From Macquaria australasica (Eukaryota; Chordata; Actinopteri; Centrarchiformes; Percichthyidae): a stretch of 64,000 nucleotides of DNA. Shown here piece by piece: positions 47,946 through 59,905 of this stretch; within the stretch, counting starts at the first letter, position 1, and each line of letters begins with the position of its first letter. The position numbers were made by a program, and so were the translations under genes. The stretch lies in NCBI GenBank assembly GCA_005408345.1, contig SEMN01000159.1:682001-746000 (forward strand), read 5' to 3'. The notes under the pieces are model-generated. The model worked only from the letters and a program-made list of their open reading frames with translations, ran no database searches and was not told where the DNA came from.

Positions 47946-49640
47946 AATAATGCTATGGACCATCATTTTCAAGTACGACTTTACCCAGGGCCTGGACAGT
48001 AACAGAATTCGTCAGTCAAATCACTATTTTCTGACTGCAAAGATTAAAGACATAAATACAGATTCATAACAAAACCTGTATTGTGTAACATTTAAAATTA
48101 GTTATCACACAACCCTTGACTGTGTCTCACCAACTTCCAGAGGCTCTGTATTCCTTGTCTAAGCTAAAACACAAAGCCGGCATTTTAGAATTTATCCACT
48201 CAGTTTACGGCAGCGAAAAACGGTGGCTTAGTGTGGGCGGAAGGCCAAAACATAGAGAAAAATGTGCATTTCCAGATTTAGCTGGCTTAGTGTGAATGTT
48301 GTATTAAAGGAATAGTATGGCATTAGATGAAAAGATACTATTCTCATATTTAGGCTATATGCAAATATTAAGAGAGGCAGTGGTGACTTCCTGAAGTCTT
48401 GTGGTCACCAGGAGAATGCCAGGTAACAGGGGCAGATGAGACCAGGGCTCAGAGATGCAAGTGTGAAAAGCCTAAATGATAGTGGGAGCTTGCTTGAGCT
48501 CTATTTCATAGCATTATTAGATGCTGTAAACCAGAGGGTATTAGGCTTTTATTTTCAGAGACCTATGGTACACATCTGTAGGTTAGACTTTTGTTCTGAG
48601 TTCATTCCAGTTAAACTGGGTTATTGGCATGATTTTTTAGCATCACTTTGATGTCTCCATTTAGCTGTGTGGAACTGACCACTTTATTTGATTCTAATGG
48701 GTCTTTAATCCAGCTGGATTTAGGCATCAAGTCTTAGAGTCAGATACAGGTGTAACAGTGATGAACTGTAGATAATCTGAAGCGGTGGGATCCCAGGTCA
48801 CTGAGTTCTCTGCCTCTCCTCTCTTTGGACCATCCCTCTCGTCCAGAGCAGTGCAGGCCCATCCAGGTTGACTCGTGACATGTTGGCATACGTAACGTGT
48901 CTCTCCGTTTCCCTGCCTCCTTCTTATCAGGACCATTTGACACCCTGAAAAGACTTTTCTTTGGCTTCCCTCTCCTTGCTGTCAGTGAAATGTGTCTGCG
49001 TGGAGGTGTGATCTGGAGGGCAAGTGAAGGAGCAGTCAATTCCCATACATTGACTTTGGCTTGGTGCTTGGTAGTGTACCTGAGTCTGCAGATTTTTTCC
49101 CAAGCCGGTAACTCCAGCCCCCTCCATCTCCGAGCAGATCAAGGGAAGAAAAGAAAGTTGATTTTAATCCCCATGGGGATTATGAACCCCATGAGTGATT
49201 AAATGAGACTTCTTTCTCAAAAACGACAAATTACTGTACCACCTCAGACTTGGGAACCGTTTTTACAGTGGTCTGTGCAGAACAAAGTAGATTAGACGTA
49301 TCTCCATTTCGATGATAATTAATCACATCGCGATCACGGGAGATTGCATATTTCTTCTGCTTAGAGTCCTGTCTGGACATTGGAAATGGATTTAAGTCTG
49401 ATGTTGGTCATACCTAAACTATCTTTTCCTGGGAAACGTATATAAATGTCCATTGAAGCTGGACTAATAATGAACCATCACCAGTACAGGTGTTCAGTAC
49501 ATGCAAGAACAAATCTGAAACACCAAATCTTCAAGCTGACCTGACTATACTGAGTCATCAGTGTCACTAACCAAATTAGCAGCTGTTTGCATTGGAGGTC
49601 CCCTGAAAATGATACTTATCAGCTCATGTGTGATGGTGTG
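47946..49640. other. Non-coding
   Basis: Several short open frames on both strands around 48.7-49.2 kb overlap each other and have no recognisable protein. I see no gene. Confidence 0.3.
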
Positions 49641-49649
49641 ATTATTCCT

Positions 49650-49910
49650 GGTTAAAGGGAAACTCCAGTACTTTTAAACCTGGGCCCTATTTTTTTTACA
49701 AATTCTGGGGTCGAAATGACTAATAGTTACCAAAAGTTTTGTAATTGGTCCAGTAGATCGCCTCAGCCGGCATCTGCAAATGGGCTGCAATGGCTGCAAC
49801 GTAATCCTTCAAAGTACGTCCACTAAAAGTTCTTGTTTTTGCCACCAACAGGCTCTGATCGTGTCTGACAACATTATAGAAAGGATCCCTACAGAGACAG
49901 ACCTTTTTGT
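49650..49910. repeat. Dispersed fish repeat
   Basis: 'gggaaactccagtactttta' followed by 'gtaattggtccagtagatcg' is typical of a widespread teleost repeat. Confidence 0.45.
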
Positions 49911-50064
49911 TAAAGAGTAACATCCTTTTTTTTTTATAACCAGAAACAAAGTCTCGCTCTGAAATCTCGCGAGAGGTGACCACAAAAGTCACAGAAACAA
50001 TCATGGTGTGATAACTGTTGCAGATAGATGGCTGCTGAAGTATTAACCCTAGAAACAATGCATG

Positions 50065-50300
50065 TATAGTAGGTCTGCAATTATTATTTTCATTACTGAT
50101 TAATCTATCAATATTTTCTTGATTAATAATCTGGTCTATGTCCATCACAGGTTCAAGGTGACTTTTTCAAATGTCTTGTTTTGTCCGACCAAGAGTCCAA
50201 AACCCAAAGCTCAGTTTACTATGAAGCTGGAACCACCAATTTTGGGGAAATTCCCCTCGGTAAATCACTAAAACAATAATTCAGTCAGTGACTGCGAAAC
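50065..50300. mobile_element. MITE-like repeat, copy 1
   Basis: 'ggtctgcaattattattttc' with 'gattaatctatcaatatttt' and 'tgtccgaccaagagtccaaa' matches a very common fish MITE. A second, better delimited copy lies at 50771-51468. Confidence 0.55.
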
Positions 50301-50770
50301 ATTTAGATGAGAAGAGATCAATTGGAAGTGTATAACAGTATTTATTGAGGTCAGCGAGAAAGACTGGCAATTACACTTCAAGAATCTTCATTAGGCGTAG
50401 GCATATATGAAGATAGGAGATAGGACAGGATCCCCCGGAGTCTAGACACTGGTAGTGGTGGAGTAAAGCCAGCAGGTGGTTGATGGAAATTGGAAATTCA
50501 CAGAGAGGAATAAAGGCAGAACATGGTAGAACTTTTGTCAAAGCTTCATTAAAATGAACTGAATGATTTGAATCCACCAATAATCACCACTATCAATATA
50601 CTGATTTTAGCACTCAGTCAGACTTTGTAGGACTGTTTTGTCATTTTTACAGTGCAAAACTTATTTAGAATCAAGATTTTTGAAAAAATTATAAATTATG
50701 CATTTGAAGGACATGCAATACTACCCAGATTACAATTTTATCAACTGTAATGGTGGAACAGTTATATGTA

Positions 50771-51468
50771 GAGCTGTAATTAGTCGATTAATTGATCAGT
50801 CAGTCGATGGAAAAATAATCAGCAATAATTTTCATAACTGATCAATCATTTTAGTCATTTCTTAAAGCATAAATGCCAACAATTCAGTAATTCTAGCCTC
50901 TTCTGAAATGTGAATATTTCTTTCTGTTTTTTTGTCTTCTATGATATTAAACAGAATATCTTTGGGTTTTGGACAGCTGTGTTATGGTGGGCCATGTAGA
51001 CAGCAGGGAGAGGACTCAAATGCAGACAGGCGAGGAGACTGAAGCAATTCCACGATTTAATAACAAAATAAACTTACAAAATTCAGGTACTGACACGTAG
51101 GGGATGTATATATGGAAGGAGTTAACGAGGGAAACAGAAACAGGTGAGAACAAGACACAGGTGAATCTAATCAAACTGGAGGGAAAACAAAGACTGGAAA
51201 CATCAAGGCACACAAGGAAACACGAACAGGGATTTCAACATAAAACAGGAAACCAGACCAAAATACAAAGTCCAAACAAGAGTCCTTTGTGGACCATGAC
51301 AAGCTGGTTGGACAAAACAAGCAATCTGAAAACGTCACCATAGGCTTTGGGAAATTGTGATGGGCATGTTTCACTCTCATTTTGCAGACCAAACAATTAC
51401 TAGATGAATCTAGAAAATAACCAGCAGATTAATTGTCAGTGAAATAAAATGTTAGTTGCAGCCCTAAT
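50771..51468. mobile_element. MITE-like repeat, copy 2, split by a solo LTR
   Basis: The left end GAGCTGTAATTAG is the imperfect inverse of the right end (GTTAGTTGCAGCCC). AGTCGATTAATTGATC-type sequence lies inside. The solo LTR at 50980-51301 interrupts it, so the MITE is the older element. Confidence 0.65.
50980..51301 (-). mobile_element. Solo LTR (family 1)
   Basis: 322 bp, reading TGTCATGGTCCAC... to ...CCATAACA on the minus strand, flanked by the exact duplication AGCTG (50975-50979 and 51302-51306). It includes TTATTAAA before the 'cctgtctgcatttgagtcct' block, the same layout as the LTR at 20811. Confidence 0.9.
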
Positions 51469-52376
51469 TATATCGTACATAGCCGTAAAACTTCACTGCA
51501 AATGCAAAACTTTCATAGTGACTGTATCTGCATAATGTTTACTGTATTTAATTAGATTTTCTTTCAATATCCCCTCCTGGCAACTTAAGTATGAGTCATG
51601 TTTTTATGGTTATGTGGAAAGGTTGTCGACTTGCTTAAATGTTGAAAATGTCTATGGTGACTTAAAGTAGGAGACAGGATGCAAATACTGGTCTTTGCTG
51701 TGTGCTTTGTATACCCAACCATCCACTTCTACCTCTTCTCTGGGACTTTCCACTGCAGTAATAGAACATCACACTACGCCCTTTACCAAAAAACCTTGCC
51801 AGTGAATGTAATCCAGGCAGAAACTAACTGGATTGTAAATCATATATATTCACATCTATCAGAGGCCTGACTACAAAAGTCTGTATAAGTGATATTGAGC
51901 TGTCCGTGCTTACCAGCCAGTGGGTTTCCACTCAGACACACATGCTGTCATGATCCACTATGGACTGTGTGTTAGGTGTCTGTGTTTCCTGTTTTATTTT
52001 GAAATTCTTACCCGTCTTGTCTGTTCAGTTCCTGCCCTCGTGTCTCTGATTATCCACACCTGCTCCCCATTACTCACCTGCCCCCGATTCCCTGATTAGC
52101 CATGTCCCTATGTATACCAGTGCCCTTCCTTTGTTCTCTTGTCAGTTTATTGTTGGTTGTCTGTCCCTGCGTGTCGGTTTCCCTGGTTCCCAGAGTTCCT
52201 GGTGTCTGTGTTGACGCCGCTGTTTGCCTTTTGTTTCCATCCCTTGGATCCAATTGTAAGTTCTTTTTGTATTCAATAAATCATCGATCAGCACCACTCA
52301 GCCTGCTTTTTGTCTGCGTTTGGGTCCTTCCCCTGCTGCCTAGATGGCTAACCCTAACAGAATGAACTGACCATAC

Positions 52377-53652
52377 ATGGACCCAGCAGACAGTCACCCT
52401 CGCCTACGGGCCTCCCAGGCTCTACTAAATGCTGCGGAGTCTTTTTTCCATTTTTTTTTTTTGGGACACACTTTTGCCCCACGAGGAGCGACCTGCCTCC
52501 ATCTCCTTTTGAGGGCATGCGGCTGGCCATATTCTCTGGGACCCGCGGAGGCCGTGGAAGAGGTGGTTGTCAGGGCTCCCGACGCCGTCTGCGGCCTCAG
52601 CTGCCCAGCGCCACAGAGCCTCAGCTGCCCAGCACCACGGAGCCTCAGCTGCCCAGCGTCACAGACCAACCTGCTTCTGGTCCTGTTTCCTGGTTGGTGG
52701 CCCGGCCAACTCCTGCTCCTGGCTTCCAGTCAGCGCCCCGGCCAGCTTCTGTTCCTGTTTACCAGTTGGAGGTCTGGCCGACTTCTGTTTCTGGTTTCCT
52801 GTCGGCGGCCCGGCCAACTTCAGTTCCTGTTCTCGAGTCGGTGGTCCATCCGACTCCGGCTTCCAGGACCCGGTTGGTAATCCGGCCGACATCAATTCTT
52901 GGTTCCGAGTCTGCGGTCCAACCAACATCAGTTCCTGAGTCGGCGGCCCGGTCAACTCCTGCTCCTCGTTCCCGGTTGGCAGGCTGCCGACCTCTGCCCC
53001 TGTTCCTGAGTTGGTGGTCCGGTCGACATCAATTCCTGTTTCCGAGTCGGCAGTCCAACCAACACCAGATCTTGTTCCAGAGTCGGTGGTCCGCCCAACT
53101 CCTGCTCCACAGACCCGGCTGGTGAACCAGCCGACGTCTGTTCTTGGTTCCGAGTCGGCGGTCCAACCAACGCCAGTGCCCATCCAGCTGCCGCCGCAGC
53201 CTCTGGTTCCTGTGCCCGTCCAGCTGCCGCCGCAGCCTCTGGTTCCTGTGCCCGTCCAGCTGCCGCCGCAGCCTCTGGTTCCTGTGCCCGTCGAGCTGCC
53301 GCCGCAGCCTCTGGTTCCTGTGCCCGTCGAGCTGCCGCCGCAGCCTCTGGTTCCTGTGCCCGTCGAGCTGCCGCCGCAGCCTCTGGTTCCTGTGCCCGTC
53401 GAGCTGCCGCCGCAGCCTCTGGTTCCTGTGCCCGTCGAGCTGCCGCCGCAGCCTCTGGTTCCTGTGCCCGTCGAGCTGCCGCCGCAGCCTCTGGTTCCTG
53501 TGCCCGTCCAGCTGCCGCCGCAGCCTCCGGTTCCTGTGCCCGTCCTCCAGAGCGGCATTCCACGTCGGGTTGTCCTCCAGGCTGTCCGTCTGAAGGTTCC
53601 TGTTAAGCCTTTGTCCAGCCCCGGGTCTGGTTTTTCCTGCCCTCTTGTCTGA
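52377..53652 (+). CDS. Low-complexity Pro-rich reading frames inside the LTR element
   Basis: Three overlapping plus-strand frames are open in turn: 52377-52880 (starts MDPADSH), 52517-53125 and 53011-53652. The last reads QLPPQPLVPVPV in tandem. Frameshifts would be needed to join them. A gag remnant with an expanded repeat is the likeliest origin; translation is doubtful because the repeat is open in other frames and on the other strand too. Confidence 0.3.
53185..53544 (+). repeat. 36-bp minisatellite, ten units
   Basis: Ten head-to-tail 36-bp units, each beginning CAGCTGCCGCCGCAGCCT or GAGCTGCCGCCGCAGCCT. The units differ by only a C/G at the first base (Gln or Glu) and one T-to-C change. 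GC-rich against an AT-rich background. There are no spacers, so it is not a CRISPR array. Confidence 0.95.
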
Positions 53653-53985
53653 TTATCCACACCTGCTCCCCATTACTCACCTGCCCCTGATTCCCTGATT
53701 AGCCACGTCCCTATTTATACCGGTGCCCTTCCTTTGTTTTCTTGTCGGTTCATTGTTGGTTGTCTCTCCCTGTGTGTCGGTTTCCTTGGTTCCTGGTGTC
53801 TGTGTTGACTGCGGTGTTTTCCTTTTGTTTCCGTCCCTTGGATCCACTTGTAAGTTTTTTTTTTTTTTTTTGTTTTTGTTTTTTTTTTTTTGTATTCAAT
53901 AAATCATCGATCAGCACCACTCAGCCTGCTTTGTCTGCGTTTGGGTCCTTCCCCTGCTGCCTAGATGGCTAACCCTAACACATGC

Positions 53986-54599
53986 TCTCGCACACGCACA
54001 CACAGCCTACTGAGACATGCTGTTACTCACCACTGTCTCTGCATCATCAGCACTATGCAGACATTCAGTACTGTCTCTTCTGTCTATTGATAGTGGCGCA
54101 CTGGTGAGGCTAGGGAACATAACTGTTTATGAGAATGCATTGGAGTTGAGTTTTACTGGGAATATTATTGCTTGTACAGATAGTTGCCACTGGATCTGTC
54201 TTTGATGTGATGACTGCAGCAACAGGATCAATTCTGAAATATATAATTATCTGATTATATCCATCCAAATGGAAAAAGAAGTCACTGGATGACCCTTATT
54301 TTTCTAGCAGGATATAGTCCTTTGAACATATTGTACTCCAAAAATAAACCAAAGGGCAAAGAGTTGTCACAAAGTGGAATGTGCTTTACTGGTTAAATCA
54401 GTCACCTGACCTGAATCCAACTGAGAATGTGTTTCACTTGCTGAATACAAGATTTTATCCACTAAGCGTCTGGTGATGGCTATCTTCTAGACTTCTAGGT
54501 TGTAGACTTCAGGCAGTGACTGAATGCAAAGGGTGTGTTACAAAGTGCTATATGTCTTTACCTATTTTCAACACTGTAACAAGACTAAGTCTACAGCCA
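53986..54599. other. Non-coding
   Basis: No gene or recognisable repeat. Confidence 0.3.
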
Positions 54600-55175
54600 T
54601 GCTAGAGGCTCTTTGAGGCTGTACTTTGAGCTAAAGTACATGCTCACGGTGATGATGCTAACATGCTGATGTTAAGCAGGTAATTGTCATCATTTTCACA
54701 GAGATGGTTAATGTTTGCATGCAAACGCTTGAGGTTGATGGGAATGTCATGTTTGCCAAGTATATGGCCATAAACAAACTAATGACCTGATGACGGTGCT
54801 AGACGGGGTCACCGGGATCACCAAAGTTACTACAATTGATCAATGTCTGTACCAAATGTACAACAACAGTTGAAATATTTTATTCAAAACCAAAAATGTG
54901 AACCTCATGGTGCTAAATGAAAAGTCAGAAGTTATCAGGGAACATCGCCTGGGAAACACAAAATTTTGTCGATTCACAAAAAACAAATGGATAGGTGAAA
55001 ACTTTGACCTGCTGGTGTGCTAGATGAAATATCGGGGTCACCAGAGTCTGTGCAAAATTTCATAGCAATCCATCCAATAGTTGCTACAGCAGTTATTTCA
55101 GTTTGGATAAGTGTTGTTCCAAATGATACTGCCATCCCTAGAGCCACGCCAATAGCATGACTAAAAATGATTCAT
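54600..55175. repeat. High-copy fish repeat
   Basis: Runs of 'gctaacatgctgatgttaag', 'gacctgatgacggtgctaga', 'gggatcaccaaagttactac' and 'atagcaatccatccaatagt' characterise a dispersed repeat of spiny-rayed fishes. It repeats a ~100-bp theme internally. Confidence 0.6.
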
Positions 55176-55502
55176 TCCAAGCTGGCCCACTGATCATGGA
55201 TGTAATTACCATAACCAGTGAGGTGAACTATATCAAATTCAAGCTGACCATCTGCACGTCACTGATTCATTTAAAATGTTACTCGTACACTGTGTCTTCA
55301 TCTATGCTGAACGTTTGATTCGAAGTCACACTCACATCTCTTTACCCTCAGCTTGTCCCAGCTACCAGCAATAACACTTTACCCTTTGGCAACAATAAAT
55401 CACATCATCATTATGTGGTTTATTTGTGTACCTCTACTACCATTCACCCTTCTCTTTGCTTTCCCTCTCCCCTGCCCTTCCTCCCACAGACAGAGAGCTG
55501 GT

Positions 55503-55746
55503 ATGGACAATAAGGCATTGGAATCTGAGTCTGTGAGTATCCCCATGGAGGAGGCCATCATGTGTAATGGAGGAGGCCAGCCTCAGCAGCAGCAGGAAAC
55601 ATCCATGTTGACCCACCTGAAGAAGATCGAGAACCAGATCACTGAAGAACAGCGTTTCTCCCATCTACCCAAACGCTCAGCCGTGGACCTGGAGTTCATC
55701 GACCTTTCCTACACCATTCAGGAGGGGCCATGCTGGAGGAGGAGAG
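55503..55746 (+). CDS. abcg4: ATP-binding cassette sub-family G member 4, first coding exon (partial gene)
   Basis: The exon runs from the acceptor at 55489/55490 to the donor after 55746. The ATG at 55503 opens 81 codons: a variable N-terminus (MDNKALESESVSIPMEEA, poly-Gln at about 27-31), then THLKKIENQITEEQRFSHLP and KRSAVDLEFIDLSYTIQEGP, ending CWRRRG. This matches the region just before the nucleotide-binding domain of ABCG4 and fits it better than ABCG1. ABCG4 is a half-transporter that works as a dimer in membranes, linked to sterol export, chiefly in nervous tissue. The Walker A exon is not in the remaining 8 kb, so intron 2 is long and the gene continues beyond the window. Leader exon(s) lie upstream, perhaps at 43.1-43.4 kb. 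Confidence 0.9.
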
Positions 55747-58700
55747 GTAACACACAGCTATCCATTCTTCATACACACTGCTTCTTAAGTCATGTCTATT
55801 TTAACCAGTTTGTAAAGGAGTAAGGATATAGGCCACACAAAGACGAGGTACCATCTAATTGTTACCAATACAAAGAAGATGACTTAAAGTAGGCACAAGA
55901 TCAAGCCTGCACCAAGCTTTTTGAAATTCTCCTAGTCTGATGAACAGCATTCTTCCAAAAGATATTCCTTCATTTGGTGTTTTGATGATGGTGGTGGAGA
56001 GTGCTGCCTAACACGACGCTTCATAATCTCCCATAGATGTCCAATTTATTACTTTCATTATGTTTCTCTTCAGAGCTACCCTTCGAGCCTACACATGTAT
56101 TTGATACTCAAAACATAAAGACAAAGGAAACACCTGAATAAATGAGTAAAGTTGTTATCTTTCTGCTCTGCAGATCACGGCAACTGTAGTCAGCTGTGAT
56201 TCACAGCCATTACAATGAATTCTAGTGTCAACCCAGTTCCATGGAGTAAAAAATGTCAGAAGAAACTTCTTGGCTGTGCCCAAAATCACTCCCTACTTTC
56301 TACTTAGAGCACTGTATTTAACCTACACCATTTTATGTGAGTGTCCAAATTAGGTTACATTCAGATAGAATCAGGCGCTGTGGCGAAAACGCCGGTTTTC
56401 CCATTCATTTGAACAGGGGTACTGTGTTTAGGCTGCAGCGGTGCGGGCCACAGGTGGTGCAGAAAAAAAAGGCGAAAAGTTAAAACAGAATCAACTGTTG
56501 GTCAACGTCACGCTGTGGCGGCCAATCAGACCGGCAGACGGCCAGGTGAAGAAGAACTTTGTTTACCATTTAGCATTGTAGCATTAGCTGTTTAACTTAA
56601 TATTCCACTGTTTACTGAGCAACTGTGAAGATGGAAGAGAGACTGATCGATCGGTTCCATGATGACTGTACATCAGCTGATCAACACTGCCATGAGGGAG
56701 TACAGAGACGTTAATTGCTGTGCAGTGTCTTGGCTTGTATCGCTCTTCAAATCCTCCAAAGGTTGTGCTACAAAATATTAAGTTAAGAGTACCAATGTTT
56801 TTAGCCATGCCATTTTCATTTGTTTTATTATTTTAAATAATAGATCAGACATGGTAGCTTTTAAGACACACCTATTAGTTTTGCCAACTTCTGTAAAGTC
56901 GCCAGGAATAAGAAGTGGTAGCTTGCTGTAATGCCAGCCTTGCTCTGTTGCTTCTGTCTGGCCCGGCAGCTAGAGTGAGGTATATAACTCACCTCCGTTT
57001 GGCCTTGCAGTAGCTCTGTCCTCTGCAAGTGGAAGTCAGAGTGAGAGAAGCACTGTTACTGGACATAGTCCTATCTCTCATCTTTACTCTGTCGTTCTGC
57101 CCTTTCTCTATACAGAAACATCATTAAACTAGACTAGTAGCACATGACTGACTGACTGAGGCCTCCAGCAGTGAGTGCTGAACTGATGCTTACAGTTACT
57201 GTAGCAAACCCTGATCTTTATTGATCATTCTTGTCAGGATCATTTCCCCACAGAGACAGGGGGAACAGAAGAGGGAGCAGGGCTGATTGTTTCTGACACA
57301 CTGCCCTCCCCAGGATCCATCAGTGTCCATTGATTTCACACAGAGGATCAATGGACACAAATATACAAATGCAGTAGCTATGCATGTGTTACCACTGTGT
57401 GTATTTTTGATCAATACAGATCAAAGTCATTCAACCCTTGAAACCACATGTCCATACCCTCTTTCTGTAACAGATGAATTGCAGCATGGTTGTTTCCGAG
57501 GTCTTTCAGTAAGTCTTTAACCAGGAAGTAACACCCTGTATATTACAGCCAAGCTGAAAATGCCACCCATTTCAGTCAATTTCAGTGAGGGCAGTTCCCA
57601 AGAATTGATCAATCAGTAACAATGATGACTCATTACACTCAGTCCAGCTCGAGGATTTACTGCTAAAAACTGTGCATTCATGCACTGACCATGTCTTAAC
57701 TTTAAAACCTTATCAGCAGGGCTGAAATGTAAAGTTTGTCCTGATGGTCAGATGGTGGGCCTAGAAGAAGGCCTTCATTTATTAAATCAAAAGGGTTTAC
57801 CTCTTGGGAGCATGACGGTGCATAGCATATTTCAATTAACACATTGTTTGAGTAAAAGTGAGATTTTTGGCATGATAGTAGCGGTACTGGAAATATTAGG
57901 GGGAAACCTAGCATGATTTGGGACCATTTCATCCACTATGTGTGAGACAGTCCTTGATGCTTCCCATTGAAAAGCTTAGGGAAGCAGCTGTGTGCTGCTC
58001 TTTATCAGAGGAGGGGAAGTTAACCAGGTGTACATTTGCCAAACCAACCAGTTAGTCTTCATCTTTGAAGTCTTTTCTCTTGTAAAACTGAAAATACTGT
58101 TTGAGAGCACTTCCGTTAAAGCATAAATTGTACCTTTCTATGGCTTGTCAGTGTTTTCCAGTGCAGAGTCTTCACCTCATTCTGGTCCATCAAGCTGTAT
58201 TACCGCCTCCTGAGGCTGGAGGGCAAAAAAACCCACTGCAACTACGATGAGAACTGCACTATTGAGCCACGGTCAAAATGGGTGTTTTTCACCTTTTTTC
58301 ACAAGGGGCAGCAATGAGTCAATTCCACACACAACCAAACTTGGACAAGCCACACAGAAGTGAGATTTATTTAAGTATTTTAAAACAGTCTGTTCTGGTT
58401 TTACATGAGATAAGGCCTAATGGATGAGTAAGGACTAATGCACTAACTTCCTGGTTCTTGGCTTTTCAATAAGAAGCATCCAGAACTATCTCCCATGGAG
58501 ATAGTCCTAAACAGGGCTAGGCGTCACCAAAATCACGAGGAACATGAATGTCCACCGCAAATGTCATGACTTTTTAGATATGAGTTGTAATTATATTTAG
58601 CTCTGGAGTGTTGGACAAACTAACCGACAGACAAACTGACATCATCCTCCTCAGGTCCTGCCTCCAGTTGAGCAGAAACTCATGGCCGTATGTTTTGTCC

Positions 58701-59250
58701 AGTTTTGCTAGTTGTACTGTTTTTAACAATCACCTACACCCTGACAGGCCCAAACCTAAACCAGTCCTAAACCTATACAGAACACTGTAGCTACCAAAAC
58801 TAAGTAAGCAATATTCACCTGTTCTCAAATAAATTGCTCATTTATTGCAAAAACATTCACCCAAAGCAAAGAGTTACTGTTTGAGTCAAAACATTTGGAG
58901 TGGTGAAATGTTTTCCATTTCTCCCCAAAGGGCAAAGGGACAGTGGACAGTTTGGAGACCTTTTTCAGGAAATATGCACAAGCTGTTGTGAAAGACTATG
59001 AATGTGAGTTAGATGCTGTAAACTAGCTGGTCTCTATCCATGAGTCTGATGTTAAGTGTTTACTGTGTGTGCATTGAATGGATCACTCTTTTGGCAAAAC
59101 CATAAGCAATTTCTACATAGTTAGACACAATTTGCAGATCTCATTGACACTTTTTGCAAAACTCTAAACACATGCTCACACACTAAAACACATTTTGCAC
59201 TGTGATGCACTTGTGATGCATAATGGTAACCACTGGTGGCAAAAGTTAAA
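55747..59250. other. abcg4 intron, no further gene seen
   Basis: I searched by eye for the exon with the Walker A motif (GPSGAGKST) and did not find it. No other coding region is supported. Confidence 0.4.
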
Positions 59251-59254
59251 CACA

Positions 59255-59905
59255 AATAAAGCTCAGATGTTATAGCTTACACACAACGACTCACTTGTTG
59301 CTAATGATGATGAAACCAATATGAGCCAGTTCAGAGTGCACAGGTTGTTGAAGGTTGAAGGTTGATACCATGGATGGAAACAATCAGAGAGGCAGAGGAA
59401 AAGTGCGTTTAAGAGAAGGAGGACGAGGACGAACACGACCAAGACCAAGACCAAGAACAGTAATTTCTGATGAAATTTGCACTACTGTAATAGACCATGT
59501 TTTAGTTCATGGAATGACGATGAGGGAAGCAGGACAAAGAGTCCAACCTCATCTCAGTATGGCCACCATAATCAGGAGATTCAGAGAAGAGAACAGGTAA
59601 TTGTTTTTTGTAGTACCCAATAGAAGAGTTTTCCTCTGTGTGGCGGTGGAAAGTATATAACCAACAACCCTATACCAGGGAAAATCTCCTACAGGCCATG
59701 GAATTGGCCTGAGGTGACGTAGGTGTGGAGTCTTGCCAAGGTTGGATCCGGCACACCAGAGGGCTTTTTCCCCGTTGCCTGGCTAAGGAGAACATAACCT
59801 GCGATGTAGATGTCCTCTGGCCTGAGCCTGCACAAAGACGTGATGCCAAATGAATCACTTGATGAATTTGATTTTGCAGTTCCATTGTACTGTAATGTGC
59901 TTTTC
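59255..59905 (+). mobile_element. IS630/Tc1-like transposon, internally deleted (copy A)
   Basis: The N-terminal exon of the transposase is intact (59369-59597: Arg-rich start, then VLVHGMTMREAGQRVQPHLS and IIRRFREENR with a splice donor, the helix-turn-helix part). A C-terminal piece follows at about 59745-59848 (RCLAKENITCDVDVLWPEPA, then TGA). The DDE catalytic core between them is missing. Exact ends were not found. Confidence 0.75.

Larger units (their letters stand above)
51946..53980 (+). mobile_element. Two-LTR non-autonomous retrotransposon
   Basis: 5' LTR 51946-52359 (TGTCATGATCC...CCCTAACA) and 3' LTR about 53634-53980 (lacking the first ~85 bases of the 5' one) bracket 1.27 kb, with the exact 5-bp duplication CATGC outside (51941-51945 and 53981-53985). 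The LTRs differ at many positions, including a long T-run in the 3' copy, so the insertion is not young. The interior starts with an ATG (52377, MDPADSHPRLRASQ), similar to the beginning of gag-like ORFs of fish LTR elements. There is no protease, polymerase or integrase. The rest is proline/serine-rich and repeated. Confidence 0.85.

Noticed and set aside
48727..49202. Cluster of 69-101-codon ORFs on both strands
   Set aside because: Mutually overlapping, no conserved motif, no splice-site pattern.
53185..53544. Regularly spaced 36-bp repeats as a CRISPR array
   Set aside because: Units are directly adjacent with no spacers, and the genome is a vertebrate.
52659..53660. 333-codon minus-strand ORF with GTGTRGCGGS repeats
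   Set aside because: It is the reverse of the 36-bp minisatellite and flanking loose repeats inside an LTR element. The repeat lacks stops in several frames, so length is not evidence of coding.
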